Program-made: the position numbers and the translations under genes | The notes under the pieces: generated by a model | Told to the model about the DNA's origin: nothing | Seen by the model: only the letters and a program-made list of their open reading frames with translations | Databases searched by the model: none | Assembly (NCBI GenBank): GCA_002841335.1 | Contig: PHEY01000006.1 | Location: forward strand, 271,532 to 335,531 | Length of the DNA stretch: 64,000 nucleotides | Direction: 5' to 3' | DNA from: Actinobacteria bacterium HGW-Actinobacteria-2 | Lineage (GTDB): Bacteria > Actinomycetota > Actinomycetes > Propionibacteriales > Propionibacteriaceae | Part shown: in pieces, positions 1 to 12,500 of the stretch | Layout of the letters: every line of letters begins with the position of its first letter | How positions within the stretch are numbered: the first letter of the stretch is position 1

Positions 1-946
1 TGCCACCGGGCCGGATCACGCCCAAGGCCCCGCAATACCAGCCGCGCGGGGAGTCCTCGAGTTCGGCGATGACCGCCATGGCGGCGATCTTGGGGGCGCC
101 GGTCACCGACCCGCAGGGGAAGAGTGCGGCGAAGATGTCGGCCAAGCTGGTCGCCGCGGCCACGTCACCGACGACCGTTGAGGTCAGTTGCCAGACGGTC
201 GGGAGGCGCTGCAGCTCGAACAGCCGATCGACCCGCACCGTTCCGGGTCGGCAGATGCGGCTCAGGTCGTTGCGGAGGAGGTCGACGATCATCAGGTTCT
301 CGGCGCGGTCCTTCGCACTGGTGCGCAGCACCTCGGGGTCGGCATCGGCGCTGGCGGTGCCCTTCATGGGTTCGGTGACCAGGTGGTCGCCCTCGCGATG
401 GAAGAACAACTCAGGCGAGATACTCGCCACGCCCCCTGCGCTCCAGCACAGGCCGTAACCACCCGGCTGGGCGACGTGGAGGGCGGAGAAGTAGTCGAAC
501 AGCGACCAGTCCAGCGGACGGACCGCGCGCCAGCGCTGAGTGAGGTTCACCTGATAGCACGCCCCCGAACGGATTCGCTCGAGGACAGTGTTGATCGCTG
601 CCGCTGCCGAAGCGGCTTCATGGCTGGCGCGCCAATCGAGGGCGGGCGCAGGGCAGGTGCTTGTCGGCCAGTCCTGCGGTGCCTCATCAAACACCTCGAA
701 CAGGGCAGGCACGCTCGGGTTGTGCGCCTTCTGGGCTCGGTCCCAGGCGCCGGCGTGGTAGCGGAGGCCACCGATGACCCAGTGTCCAGCTCGTGCCGCG
801 GCTTCGGCGGCTTCGACGATCGCCGGCACCTCCTCAACCGTTCGGGCCTGCAGAAGTCGCCCCGGTGCGGTGAAGATGCCGCGAATCCGGTCGCGGCGCT
901 CTGGTGGTGCGGCCGGAAAATCGAAGGCGGCGTAGACCGTCGTCAC
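1..946 (-). CDS. pabB: Aminodeoxychorismate synthase component I / chorismate-binding enzyme (partial, runs off window start)
   Basis: Reverse strand reads VTTVYAAFDFPAAPPERRD...LFDYFSALHVAQPGGYGLCWSAGGVASISPELFFHREGDHLVTEPMKGTA...LMIVDLLRNDLSRICRPGTVRV...CGSVTGAPKIAAMAVIAELEDSPRGWYCGALG, with typical TrpE/PabB motifs; GTG overlaps the SDR stop (GTGA). Confidence 0.88.
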   Translation of the reverse strand, partial: MTTVYAAFDFPAAPPERRDRIRGIFTAPGRLLQARTVEEVPAIVEAAEAAARAGHWVIGGLRYHAGAWDRAQKAHNPSVPALFEVFDEAPQDWPTSTCPAPALDWRASHEAASAAAAINTVLERIRSGACYQVNLTQRWRAVRPLDWSLFDYFSALHVAQPGGYGLCWSAGGVASISPELFFHREGDHLVTEPMKGTASADADPEVLRTSAKDRAENLMIVDLLRNDLSRICRPGTVRVDRLFELQRLPTVWQLTSTVVGDVAAATSLADIFAALFPCGSVTGAPKIAAMAVIAELEDSPRGWYCGALGVIRPGG

Positions 947-1728
947 CGGCGCCCGACGAAGTGGTCCATGGTGTGGTTGATGCCGAACAGGTCGAGGATC
1001 ACATCGAACGCCACCGGCGGCAGAATCCTCAGCGGGGGAACAAGCCGCACCATCGGCGGCAGGACCAGCTGCTGGCGTCCGGACTCGATGGCGTTCAACA
1101 CCTTGGTGGCGACCTTCGGTGGTTCCAGGATCGGCAGCAGCAGCGGGAACTTGGTCTTCACCCCGTCGAACATGCCGGTGTTGATGTAATACGGCGCGAC
1201 GATCAGAGTGCGCACCTTGCTGCCGAAGCCGCGCAATTCGGCGCGCAGCGACTCGGTGAAGCCGACCGCGCCCCACTTGCTGGCGGCGTAGTCGGTCTGT
1301 TTGGCTACGCCCACCAGTCCGGCGGCCGAGGCGATCGTCACGATCAGCCCGCGATCGCGGGTCATCATCCCGGGCAGCACCGCCTTGGTCGTCCAGAAGC
1401 CGGCCAGGGTATTCACCTCGAAGGTGCGGCGAATCTGCTCCTCGGTGGCGTCCAGCAGGTAGCGGCCGGTGACCACGCCGGCGTTGTTGATCAGGACGTC
1501 CACCGGCAGGCCGTCCGCGGCGGCCGCGACCGCGGCGGCATCGGTGACGTCGACCTGTGTCCAGGTGCCGCCGACCAACTCGGCCGTGGCCCTCGCGGCA
1601 TCCCCGTTGAGGTCCCAACAGATCACTTCGGCACCACGTCCGGCCGCCTGGACGGCCAACTCGCGGCCCAGCCCGCTGCCGGCTCCGGTGATCAGTACGC
1701 GCGCCCCGGTCAGGATCAGCCCTTTCAT
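943..1728 (-). CDS. SDR family oxidoreductase
   Basis: GARVLITGAGSGLGRELA Rossmann motif, NNAG, YAASKWG catalytic motif. Confidence 0.92.
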   Translation of the reverse strand: MKGLILTGARVLITGAGSGLGRELAVQAAGRGAEVICWDLNGDAARATAELVGGTWTQVDVTDAAAVAAAADGLPVDVLINNAGVVTGRYLLDATEEQIRRTFEVNTLAGFWTTKAVLPGMMTRDRGLIVTIASAAGLVGVAKQTDYAASKWGAVGFTESLRAELRGFGSKVRTLIVAPYYINTGMFDGVKTKFPLLLPILEPPKVATKVLNAIESGRQQLVLPPMVRLVPPLRILPPVAFDVILDLFGINHTMDHFVGRR

Positions 1729-3218
1729 GGCAGCACCCTATTCATCACCGCAATGCCGAGCTTGAGGACCTTCGCGAAGGTTTCGTTGCTCACGCCCGGG
1801 GGTGGGGCGATCGGGAGCAGCCGCTGATCGGCCACCGTCTGGGACTCGGTGTACTTCAGCAGGCCGGCGCTGCCGTGGCGGCGTCCGAGGCCGGACTCCT
1901 TCATGCCGCCCATCGGTGCCGCGTGCGAGCCGAAGGCGGGCGCATAACCGTCGTTGATGTTGACCGTGCCGGTCCGCAGGCGGGCGGCCACGTCCGGCCC
2001 GAGCCGGCGGGACCAGATGCTGGCGTTCAGGCCGTAGCGGGACTCGTTTGCTGCCGCCACCGCATCGTCGACCGAATCGACCCGATACAGCGAGAGCACG
2101 GGTCCGAAAGTCTCCTCGGCGTAGACCTCCATGTCCGAAGTGACGCCGGTGAGGATCGTCGGCTCGTAGCAGTACGGGCCGAGATCGGGACGGTGCCGCC
2201 CACCGGCCAGGACGGTCGCGCCCTTGTCCACCGCATCGTTCACGTGGGCCTCAACCGTGGCCAGCTGGGCTGCCGAACTGAGTGAGCCGATGTCGAACTC
2301 CCAGCTGTGACCCACGCCGATCTTCATCGACGTGGTGGCTGCCACCAGGCGATCGACGAAGTCGGCGTACACGCTGCGATGCACATAGGCGCGCTCGATG
2401 CTGATGCACAGCTGGCCGGTGTTGGCGAAGGCGGCTCGGGCAGTGCCGATGGCCGCCGCGTCCAGGTCGGCGTCGGGCAGGACCAACAGGGGGTTCTTGC
2501 CGCCGAGTTCGCCGGAGAACCCGATCAGGCGCTCGGCGCAGGCCTTCGCCAGCTGGCGTCCGGTGGCGGTGGAGCCGGTGAACATCAGGTAGTCGGTTTC
2601 GGCAACCATCACCGGACCCAACTCGCTGCCGGCCCCCGGCAGCACCGTGAACAGGTCGGGGGGCAACCCGGCTTCGGTGAAGATCTCGGCCAGCAGCAGC
2701 GCCGCGGACGGGGTCTGCGAATCAGGCTTGAGGACGACCGCGTTGCCGGCGAGCAGGGCCTGGGCGGCGTCGGTGGTGGGCAGGGTGAACGGGTAGTTCC
2801 ACGGGGTGATGATGCTCACCACGCCGACCGGACGGTGGTGCTCGACCGTCTTGGTAAGCACCGGAATGGCGCCCGGATGCCGCCGTGAACGTAATACGTT
2901 CGGCGCTGCGTTAGCGAAAACACGCAGGCCGCGTGCGGAATCCATTACCTCCTCGAAGGCGCTGATCCGGGATTTTCCGGATTCGTCCTGGATTACATCG
3001 AGGACACGGTCGCAGTCGCGGAGGATCAGGCTGGCGGCCCGGGCGATGATCGCGGCTCGACGGGCCACCGGGAGCTCTGCCCAGCGGGGCTGGATCCGCC
3101 GGGCGCGAGAGATCGCTGCTCGTGCCTGGTCGGCGGTGACCCTGGGGATTTCAGCGTGGAACTGGTCGTCGAACGGGCGTCGAACGGTGATCGTGCTGCC
3201 CTCGGGCGGGTTGCTCAT
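1725..3218 (-). CDS. Succinate-semialdehyde dehydrogenase-type aldehyde dehydrogenase
   Basis: ALDH motifs ITPWNYPFTLP, FTGSTATGRQ, GELGGKNPLLVL, NTGQLCISIERAYV, EETFGPVLS; overlaps the SDR gene by ATGA. Confidence 0.9.
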   Translation of the reverse strand: MSNPPEGSTITVRRPFDDQFHAEIPRVTADQARAAISRARRIQPRWAELPVARRAAIIARAASLILRDCDRVLDVIQDESGKSRISAFEEVMDSARGLRVFANAAPNVLRSRRHPGAIPVLTKTVEHHRPVGVVSIITPWNYPFTLPTTDAAQALLAGNAVVLKPDSQTPSAALLLAEIFTEAGLPPDLFTVLPGAGSELGPVMVAETDYLMFTGSTATGRQLAKACAERLIGFSGELGGKNPLLVLPDADLDAAAIGTARAAFANTGQLCISIERAYVHRSVYADFVDRLVAATTSMKIGVGHSWEFDIGSLSSAAQLATVEAHVNDAVDKGATVLAGGRHRPDLGPYCYEPTILTGVTSDMEVYAEETFGPVLSLYRVDSVDDAVAAANESRYGLNASIWSRRLGPDVAARLRTGTVNINDGYAPAFGSHAAPMGGMKESGLGRRHGSAGLLKYTESQTVADQRLLPIAPPPGVSNETFAKVLKLGIAVMNRVLP

Positions 3219-3338
3219 GCCAGGTCCCTTCGTGCGGTGAGGCTCAGCCTACGCTCGTGAGGTGGCGGCGGTGGGGTGGTTAACCGAGTTTGGTCTCGGG
3301 TGCCCATCTGTTGATGCTGGTTAGGTCGTGTCATTCGT

Positions 3339-3357
3339 CCGGGTGACAAATTCGTCA
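3339..3357. promoter_or_regulatory. Candidate operator: CCGGGTGACAAATTCGTCA, containing near-palindrome TGAC-AAATTC-GTCA
   Basis: Read directly; upstream of the giant LRR/Ig gene; 13 nt of it (CCGGGTGACAAAT) recurs inverted at 14366-14378. Confidence 0.35.
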
Positions 3358-3450
3358 AATCCGGTCATGCCTGCGGGTGACAACTCCGAGATCTCGTCGA
3401 GATTGGGTGGCAGCCATTTCCTCAGGCCCCTATTAGGTACTGCTAATCCT

Positions 3451-3467
3451 CGTTAGGATCGCTAACG
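3451..3467. promoter_or_regulatory. Inverted repeat CGTTAG-GATCG-CTAACG in the promoter region of the giant gene
   Basis: Perfect 6-bp arms with 5-nt spacer, 56 nt upstream of the ATG; contains TAGGAT as a possible -10. Confidence 0.35.
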
Positions 3468-3522
3468 GCGAGCCGCCCAGCTCCCGACAGCCCACCCCCC
3501 GCAGTAGAAGGTCAGAACCACG

Positions 3523-6500
3523 ATGCGCTCAACCGCCGCAGGATCTCTCGGACGTGCCCTCACGGCCATCGCCGTCTCACTTGCCCTGAGTCTTGGCTAC
3601 CTCACCGTCGAGGCGTTGCCAGCCCGTGCCGCCGACACCGTGACGATCCCCGACAGCGGGTTGGCCGCCTGCGTGGGTGCCGCCATTCCGGGCTACAGCG
3701 GTGGCTCTACGTTCAACACCACTGATGTGGCGGCACTCACCACTTTGGACTGCTCGAATCGCAGCATCGCCAGCTTGGCCGGTGCGGAGAACCTCACCGG
3801 CATCTCCGAGCTGAACCTTTCCGGCAACGCGATCCGCAACGTCGCGGCGCTGGCGGCGTTGTACAGCCTGGGAACCCTCGACATTTCCAACAACCACATC
3901 GCCGACATCTCGCCGTTGATGGATCTCAGCCTGGGTACCTTCGTGGCCAGCGGCCAGACTCTGAAATGGGCAGTCGAGGTGAACGTGCCCACGACGATCC
4001 CGATCACGGGGCTGTGGGGAAGCTACGTGGACACCTTTGAGTCGTCGGACCCGGCCAAGTTGGAGGTCTCGGGTGGCGACCTCACTGGCAAGGTTGCCGG
4101 CGGCGAACCTGCCTCTATTACCTTCAGTGACTCCAGCGGAGAGGGGGCCTTCGGCGGGTCCTTGGTGACGACGGTCGTCGGCGGCGGCTCCTTCGTGGAG
4201 GTTCCTGATGCCGGCTTCGCCCGTTGTCTCGATGACGCGCTGGGGCTGGTTCCCGGCTCGCTGTTCGACGTGGTGGCGATTCGCAGCCTGACCAGCCTGA
4301 ACTGTGACAACCGCGGAATCCGTGACTTGACCGGGGCCGTCGCCCTCACCAACGGCACGGCATTCAGCTTCGCCAACAACGACATCTACAGCGTCGAACC
4401 GCTCAACGGCATGCCGGACACGGCCACCTTGAACATCTCGGGCAATCACATCAGTGACCTGTCGCTGCTGAACAGCGAGTTCGGTGCGGGCCTCGATGCC
4501 ACCGGTCAGACCTTGAGCTGGGCCATCTCCCCGAACGCGCCGACGGCCATCCTGTTGAAGGCATACCACGGACAACTTCCCGAGACGCTGACCAGCGACT
4601 CCCCGGATCTGACCATTGCCGACGGCCTGGCTACCGGGACGGTCGTTGGCGTCCGCCAAATCACGTTCAGTTCGAGTGGTTACGGTCGTGACTTCGCCGG
4701 CGTGCTGACCACGACTGTTGACGGCGGCAATGTGACCGTCCCTGACGCCGGCTTCGCCGCCTGCCTGGACGACAAGCTCGGCGTAACCGGCAATGTCTTC
4801 GGGAGTCTCGAGTTGGCCAACATCACCAGCCTGGATTGCTCCTACCGCGACATCGCTGATCTGACCGGAGCAGTTCATCTCACCGGTGCCACCTCCCTGG
4901 ACTTCTCGCACAACGCGATCGCCAACGCCGGCCCGCTCGGGGCCAATGCTGCGCTGACCAGCTTGAACCTGGCCTACAACAAGATCAACACCGTCAACGC
5001 GGTGCCCCAGTCGAAACTGGTTTCGATCAATGTCTCCAACAACCAGATCGCTGATGTCTCTCCGTTCGTGACCTACCCCGAACTGACCACCATCGACGCG
5101 AGTGGGCAGACAATCGAAGCGACGGTCGAGGCTGACACCGCCACGAACCTCACCCTGAGTGACCTCTCCGGCACGCTTCCCACGGTCAGCTGGCCGACGG
5201 GCGTGACCTTTGACGCCGGCCAGGTGACTGCTGCGGCGGGCATCTACGACATCAACTTCACTTCGGGGACCGGTTCCAAGGTCTTCTCCGGAACTCTGAC
5301 CCTCAACTCGCACGCCGATGTGGAGATCTTCAACGCGCCATTCGCAACCTGTATCGCGGTGGCCCTGGACAAGACCCCGTCCACCCGGATCTTCAGCAAC
5401 CTCGACCTGGCAGCGGTCACCAGTCTGTCGTGCTCTCGGCTGGGAATCGCCTCCATTGATGGCGCGCAATACCTCACCGGGATGACCTTTGCCGATTTCA
5501 GCCACAACACGATCTCTGATCTGTCCCCGCTGGCGGATCTGCCGTCGATGTACGACCTCGACGTCAGTGACAACCGGGTCACCGATGTATCCCCGTTGTC
5601 CGGGCTCACCACGCTCAACAACCTCACCCTGGACGGCAACACGGGCGTCACCAGCCTGTCTTCGTTGTCAGGGCTGACGAGCATGCGCAACTTGAAAGCG
5701 TCCGGCCTCAGCCTGACCAGCCTGACCGGGGTATCGACGATGACGTCGTTGACCACGCTGGCTGCGGCGAGAAACAAGCTGACCTCGGTCACTCCGATCT
5801 TGAACGTGACCGGGCTGTCGAACCTCGATGTGAGCGGCAATCAGCTGACGTCGCTGTCGGAGCTGGCCACGTCGAAAGCCACTCGGCTCAAGACGCTCAA
5901 GGTGTCGAACAACCAACTGACCTCGCTTGCGGGCCCCACGAACTTCACCTATCTGACCACGCTGGAGGCGGCGAACAACAAGATCAGCGACCTGACTCCG
6001 CTGGCCTCGCTCACCAAGCTCCTGGTGATCGACCTGTCAAACAACCGCGTCTCGAGCTTGGCGGGGCTTGGCGGTCTGAAGTACGTCGTCGGTCTGAAGC
6101 TGTCCGGCAACCAGATCACCGATGTCGGCGCATTGTCGGGCTACACCTGGCTGGCCACCCTCGACGTCTACGACAACCAGCTGACCGATCTCAGCCCGCT
6201 GTCGGGACTGTCGATGTTGCAGATGAATGCCACCAACCAGCACCCGGTGTTGGCGGTGTACCCGACAGTGGCGACCGACCTTCCGCTGAGGGACTTCACC
6301 GGTGTCCCCACGCTCGGTACCCCGCCTGCGGGGCTGTCGGTGGACGGTGCGACGGTGACCGCTGACGCGGAAGGAAGCTACGACCTACCCTTCAGTTCCA
6401 CCTACGACACCGACACTCAGACCGTCGAGTTCTCCGGCACCGTGACGGTGAAGGCCGCCTACAACACCTTCACCACCGCGACCCCGACCATCACCGGGAC

Positions 6501-9500
6501 GCCGAAGGTCGACTCGACCCTGACCGCGCACACCGGCACCTGGAGTCCGGAGCCGAGCTTCGCCTACCAGTGGAACGCCGACGGCGCGCCGATCTCCGGC
6601 GCGACGGAGTCCACCTTCGTCCCGTCCGGGGCCGAGGTGGGCAAGGCGATCACCGTGACCGTCACCGGCACCAAGGACACCTATGCTGCGACCCCGGTGA
6701 CCTCCGCTGCCACCGCGACGGTGGCGCAGGCCACGTTCACCGCCCCGGACAAGGTGACAGTCTCCGGGTGGTACACCGCGGGGGAGACCCTGACCGCTTC
6801 GGCGACCTGGACCCCCACCCCGGATTCGGTCAGCTACACCTGGCTGCGTGACGGCGTCCCGATCGACGGCGCGAATGCGGCCGCCTACACGCTGACGCTG
6901 GACGATGTCGGCCATTCGATCGCGGCTCAGATCGCGGTCAGCAAGGCGGGTTACGTCGATGACGACCTGACCTCGGCGGCCAAGGCTGTGGCCGAGGGTG
7001 TGACCTTCCCCGACACGAACCTGCGGGCTTGTATCGCTGCGGCTCTCAACAGCTACCCGTTGGTGTTCACCAATCAGGAGTTGGCTTCCCTGACCTCGCT
7101 CAACTGTGAGGGCTACACGATCACCGACCTCACCGGAGCGGACGCGCTGACCGGCCTGACCTCGCTGAACCTGCGCGGCAATGCCATCACCGACTTCTCG
7201 CCGATCAGCTCGCTGACCGGGCTGCAGTCACTGAACGTGTCGCTCACCGGCCTCACCAACCTGGACGCGTTCAGCCACCTCACCGGGTTGACCAACCTGG
7301 ACGCCTCCAGCAACCAGATCACCGACATCTCCGGCATCAGCGGCCTGACCGGCCTGACGACACTGGATCTGTCCAACAACAGCATCACCAGCCTCGCCCC
7401 GCTGTCTGGCCTGGCCGCGCTGACCACTCTGGCTGCGGCGGGCAACGAGATCAGTGACCTCAGCCCGCTCAACGGCTTGAGCGCTCTGGCCACGCCCGAC
7501 CTCACCGGCCAGAACCCGGTGGTTCGCGGTGAAGCCGACCAGGCCGCTACCAACCCGGTGCAAGGCTTGCCGGGTGGGTTCACCACCTACAACCTTCCTG
7601 ATGGGGTCACGCTGGTTGACGGCAAGTTCACCGCTCCGGCGGGGGTGTACTCAATCCCGTTCGCGGTGGCTGCGCAGGAGGGCGACGCCCCCTACTTCAC
7701 CGGCTACGTGCGGTACGAGTCGCACACCGATGTCGTCATCACTGACCTGGGGTTCGCGGGCTGTTTGGCGTCATCGTTGAACTTGCCGAGCAGCACGCAG
7801 ACCTTCAGCAACATCGACCTTGCCAGCATCGTCGATCTGGATTGTTCAGGCCGGGGGATCCTCACGATTGAAGGCGCCCAATACCTCGCCACGCTGGCCT
7901 CGGCCGATTTTGATGACAACAGCATCGGCGATCTCAGCCCGCTGGCAGACGTCAAGACCAGCTTGACCTCGCTGAAGGTGCGTGACAACGCGTTGGTGTC
8001 GGTTGCGGCTCTGGCTGATCACCCTGCACTGCAGAACCTCTACCTCAGTGGCAACAGCATTGCCGACTTGTCGGCACTGTCGTCGGCGGCCGACCTTCGG
8101 ATCGTCGACGTGTCGAACAACCGCTTGACCAACCTGGACGGCCTGGGCAGCCACGCGTACCTGCTCAGCGTCACCGCCGCCGGGAACTCGCTGACTGACA
8201 TCTCGGCTTTGGCCGCCTTGCCGCGGGTTACCACCATCGACGTGTCGAACAACCAGTTGACCGACCTGTCGGCGCTGTCGACCTCGACCGCGACCACCCG
8301 GTTGAAGACGGTGACGATCTCGGGCAACCGGATCTCCTCGATCAGCGTGCTGTCTCGGTTCACCAAGCTCGCCACGCTACGGGCAGCCAACAACAAGATC
8401 AGCGACCTGACCTCGTTGACCGGCCTGACGCAGTTGCTGGAAGTCGATGTCACCAACAACCAGGTGACGAGCCTGGCCGGCCTGAATGGGCATGCACTGC
8501 TGTTCACGCTGAAGGCGTCGGGCAACCAGCTCACCAGCGTGAGCCCGCTGAGCGGTCTGACCGGACTGAACGACGTCGAGATCTTCGACAACCACATCGC
8601 CGACCTCTCGCCGATGGCCGATACGGCGGCTGCCGCCTCCGGCGTTCTGAACGCGCGCGGGCAGACCGTGTCGCAGACGGTGGTGCCGCAGGTTGCCACC
8701 GGCCTCGCCTTGAAGGACGCCAGCGGCGCGCTGCCCACCATCGGCACCCTGCCGGATGGGGTGACGGTGGATGCGGGCGCGGTCACCGCGAGCAGTGAGG
8801 GCAGCTTTGCGATCCCGTTCCACACCGGTGATTTCGCGGCCAACCATCGCGAGTTCTCCGGCACCGTGACTCTGACCGCCGCCTACAACACCTTCACCAC
8901 GGCGACGCCGACGATCACCGGAACGGCGAAGGTGGGCGTAGAGCTGACCGCACACCCCGGCGCCTGGAGCCCGGAGCCGACGTTCGCCTACCAGTGGAAG
9001 GCTGACGGCAGCGACATCATCAACGCGACCGCGGCGACCTTCACCCCGACCTCGGCAGAGGAGGGCAAGGCGATCACGGTGACCGTCACCGGCACCAAGG
9101 ACACCTACGCTGCGGCCAGCGTGACCTCAACCGCTACGGAGACGGTTGCCTTCGGTACCTTCGCCGCGCCGTCGCAGATCGCTGTCAGTGGCACCTTCGC
9201 CGTGGGCGAGGAAGTGACTGCCTCGGCCGGCACCTGGAGCCCGGCAGGCACGATCTCCTACCAGTGGCTGCGTAACGGCTCGGCCATCTCCGGGGCGACC
9301 GACGCCAAGTACACCCTCACCACCGATGAGGCCGGCAAGGCCGTCTCGGTGCGGGTGAGCGCGTCCGCTCCGGGATACACCCCCGGGTGGGTCGAGTCGT
9401 CGGCGACGTCAGTGGCGTTGGGCACCATGTACGGCGACCAGCCGGTGATCGTGGGCACCGTAGCGATCGGCAACACGTTGAACGTGGGCACCGGGTACTG

Positions 9501-12500
9501 GAACCCCTCGCCGTCCTTCTCGCTGCAGTGGTACCGCGCGGGCTACGCGATCGACGGCGCCACCGGCTACTCCTACGAAGTGACCGCCGCCGATGTCGGC
9601 AAGGCGATCACGGTGGCTCAGACCGGTACGGCGATCGGCTACGCGCCGTTGACCAAGCTGTCCGATCCGACCAGCGCGGTACCGTCCGGCACGCTGAGCA
9701 CCTCCACGGGTGCGAGCGTCGACGGCACGCACGCGGTGGGCCAGACTCTGACCGCGCAGGCGGGCACCTGGACGCCGACGCCGGATAGCTTCAGCTACCA
9801 ATGGCGCAGCGACGGTGATCCGATCAGCGGCGCCACCAGCAGCACCTACGTGCTGGGCGCCGGTGATCAGGGTCATGTGATCACGGTCACGGTGACTGCG
9901 GTCAAGGCCGGCTACACCAGTGCGTCGGCAACCTCGGCTGACGAAGGCGCTGTCGCCAAGGGCAGTTTCGTGACTGCGGCGCCCACCATCACCGGCACGC
10001 CGACGTTCGGTCACACGCTGAAGGCGACGGTCGGTGCCTGGAGTCCGGTGGCCACCTTTGACTGGCAGTGGCTGCGCAACGGCTCCGACATCAACGGCGC
10101 CACGGGCACCAACTACACCCTGACCACCGCCGATATCGGCAAGGCGATCTCGGTGCGGGTCGTGGGCAACCTGCCCGGCTACCTCGACACTCCGGTGACC
10201 TCTGAGGCCACGGCGGCTGTGGCCGAGGCCGCGTTCACCGCGCCGACCGACATCACCCTCAGCGGTGACCAGGCGGTGGGTAAGACCCTCAGCGTGCTGG
10301 GTGCCTCCTGGACGCCGACGCCGGACTCGGTCAGCTACCGCTGGCTGCGCGATGGGGCGGCGATCTCGGGCGCGACCAGCGCGACCTATGTCCTGGCCGC
10401 AGCCGATCTCGGCAAGGTCATCACCGTTGAGGTCACCGCCGCCAAGGCCGGCTACACCTCCTCTGTTGTGACCTCCGCAGCAGGCGATCCAGTGGCGGCC
10501 AACGCGTTCACCGCAGACGTCCCTGTGATCAGTGGCAGCCCGGTGGTCGGGGCAACCCTGACCGTCAGTAGCGGTGGCTGGAGCCCGGTTCCGTCCACGC
10601 TCAGCTACCAGTGGCGGGCCGATGGTGCCGATATTGCCGATGCCACCCAGGCGACGTTCGCTGTGACCCCTGCTCAGCAGGGTAAGGCGATCACGGTGAC
10701 GGTGACGGGCGAGGCGGCTGGTTATGCCGACAAGTCTGTGACCTCGGCGGCGACGGCGAAGGTTGCATTGGCTGAGTTGACCGGTTCGGACTCGGTGTCG
10801 GTTTCGGGTACCGCCGTGGTGGGTTCGACGCTGACTGCTTCTGATGTCAGCTGGACGCCGACTCCGGATTCGGTGGTGTTCCAGTGGCTTCGCGGGGGAG
10901 TGGCGATCGATGATGCCAACGATCAGACGTATGTATTGACCGCTGCGGACAAGGGCAAGGTGATCACGGTTTCGGTGACCGCGACCAAGGATGGTTACCG
11001 CACGGTGGTGCTGACTTCGGTTGTTGCTGCCCCGGTTTCGCCGGCGAGCTTCACTGCTGATGTTCCGGTGATCACTGGTTCGCCGGTGGTGGGTCAGACC
11101 CTGACTGCCGACTTCGGCAACTGGACGCCCGTCCCGAGCGCCGGTGCGATCGAGTGGAAGCGTGATGGCAAGGTCATCGACGGCGCGACCAGCGACACCT
11201 ACCTGGTGACCAGTGCCGATGTCGGCTCCAAGCTCACGGTTTCGCTGTTCGGCAGCTTGGACGGTTACGCCGATCACACGGCGACGTCGGTGGCGACGGA
11301 CACCGTGACCAAGGCGAGCTTCACCGCTCCGTCAGAGGTGACCACGTCCGGCACGATGCAGGTGGGCGAGTTCGTCACCGCGCACGCCGGGACTTGGACG
11401 CCGACCCCGACGTCGATCAGCTATCAGTGGTTGCGTGATGGTGATCCGATCGAGGGGGCGACCAGCACCTCGTCGTACTTGTTGACTCCGGCTGATGCCG
11501 GCCATGTGGTCACGGTCACGGTGACCGTGGCCAAGGACGGCTACACCACCGCTTCGCTGACTTCTGCCGATGGTGATGCCGTGGCAGCAGGGGCGTTCAG
11601 CGCCCCGAAGCCGACGATCAGCGGCACCGCGACGGTTGGTGAGACTTTGACTGCGACCGCTTCGGCGTGGACGCCGTCGCCGGCCACGATCAGCTACCAG
11701 TGGCTGGCCGATGGCACCCCGATTGAGGGTGCGACCGGTCTGACCCACAAGTTGAGTGCTGCCGACCTGGGCAAGACGATCACCTTCGCGGTGACCGGTA
11801 CCAAGGGCGGCTACGCCGATGCGACCGCGACCTCGGATGCGACGACTGCGGTGGCTGCGGCCACCTTGACTGCACCGACCGCGGTCGACGTCACCGGCGA
11901 TCGGGTGGTGGGTTCGACGCTGAGTGTTGATCACGGCACGTGGGCGCCGACGCCGGACAGCTACAGCTACCGCTGGCTGCGCGACGGCGTGGCGATCGAC
12001 AATGCCACCAAGGCGACCTACGCCCTCACCGCAGCTGACCAGGGCAAGACGATCACTGCTGAAGTGACCGCGTCCAAGGCCGGCTACACCGACAAGGCGG
12101 CAACCTCGACCGACAGCGAAACCGTTGCGGCCGGTAAGTTTGCCACCGTCAGCCCCTGGATCAGTGGCAATGCGTTGGTCGGCTCGACCTTGACCGCGAA
12201 CGTTGGCTACTGGTCGCCGGAGCCGAGTGCCTACACCTACCAGTGGAATGCCGACGGCGACCCGATTCCTGAGGCCACGGCGAGTACCTTCACCGTCACT
12301 CAGGCGCAGGCCGGCGCGGTGATCTCGCTGAGCGTCACCGGCTCGCTGGACGGTTACCAGACGGTCACGGTCAACACCGGTGGCACCGATCCGGTGCCGG
12401 CGGCGGAGTTCACCGCACCCAGTGCGGTCGTCGTGACCGGCGACTACGTGGTCGGCTCGACTCTGACCGCGAACGCGGGCACGTGGAGCCCGGTGCCGGC

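Noticed and set aside
904-3240. Plus-strand ORFs 188-1189, 904-1827, 1875-2285, 2307-2888
   Set aside because: Antisense to pabB, SDR and ALDH genes whose motifs are unambiguous; plus-strand products are compositionally biased and unrecognisable.
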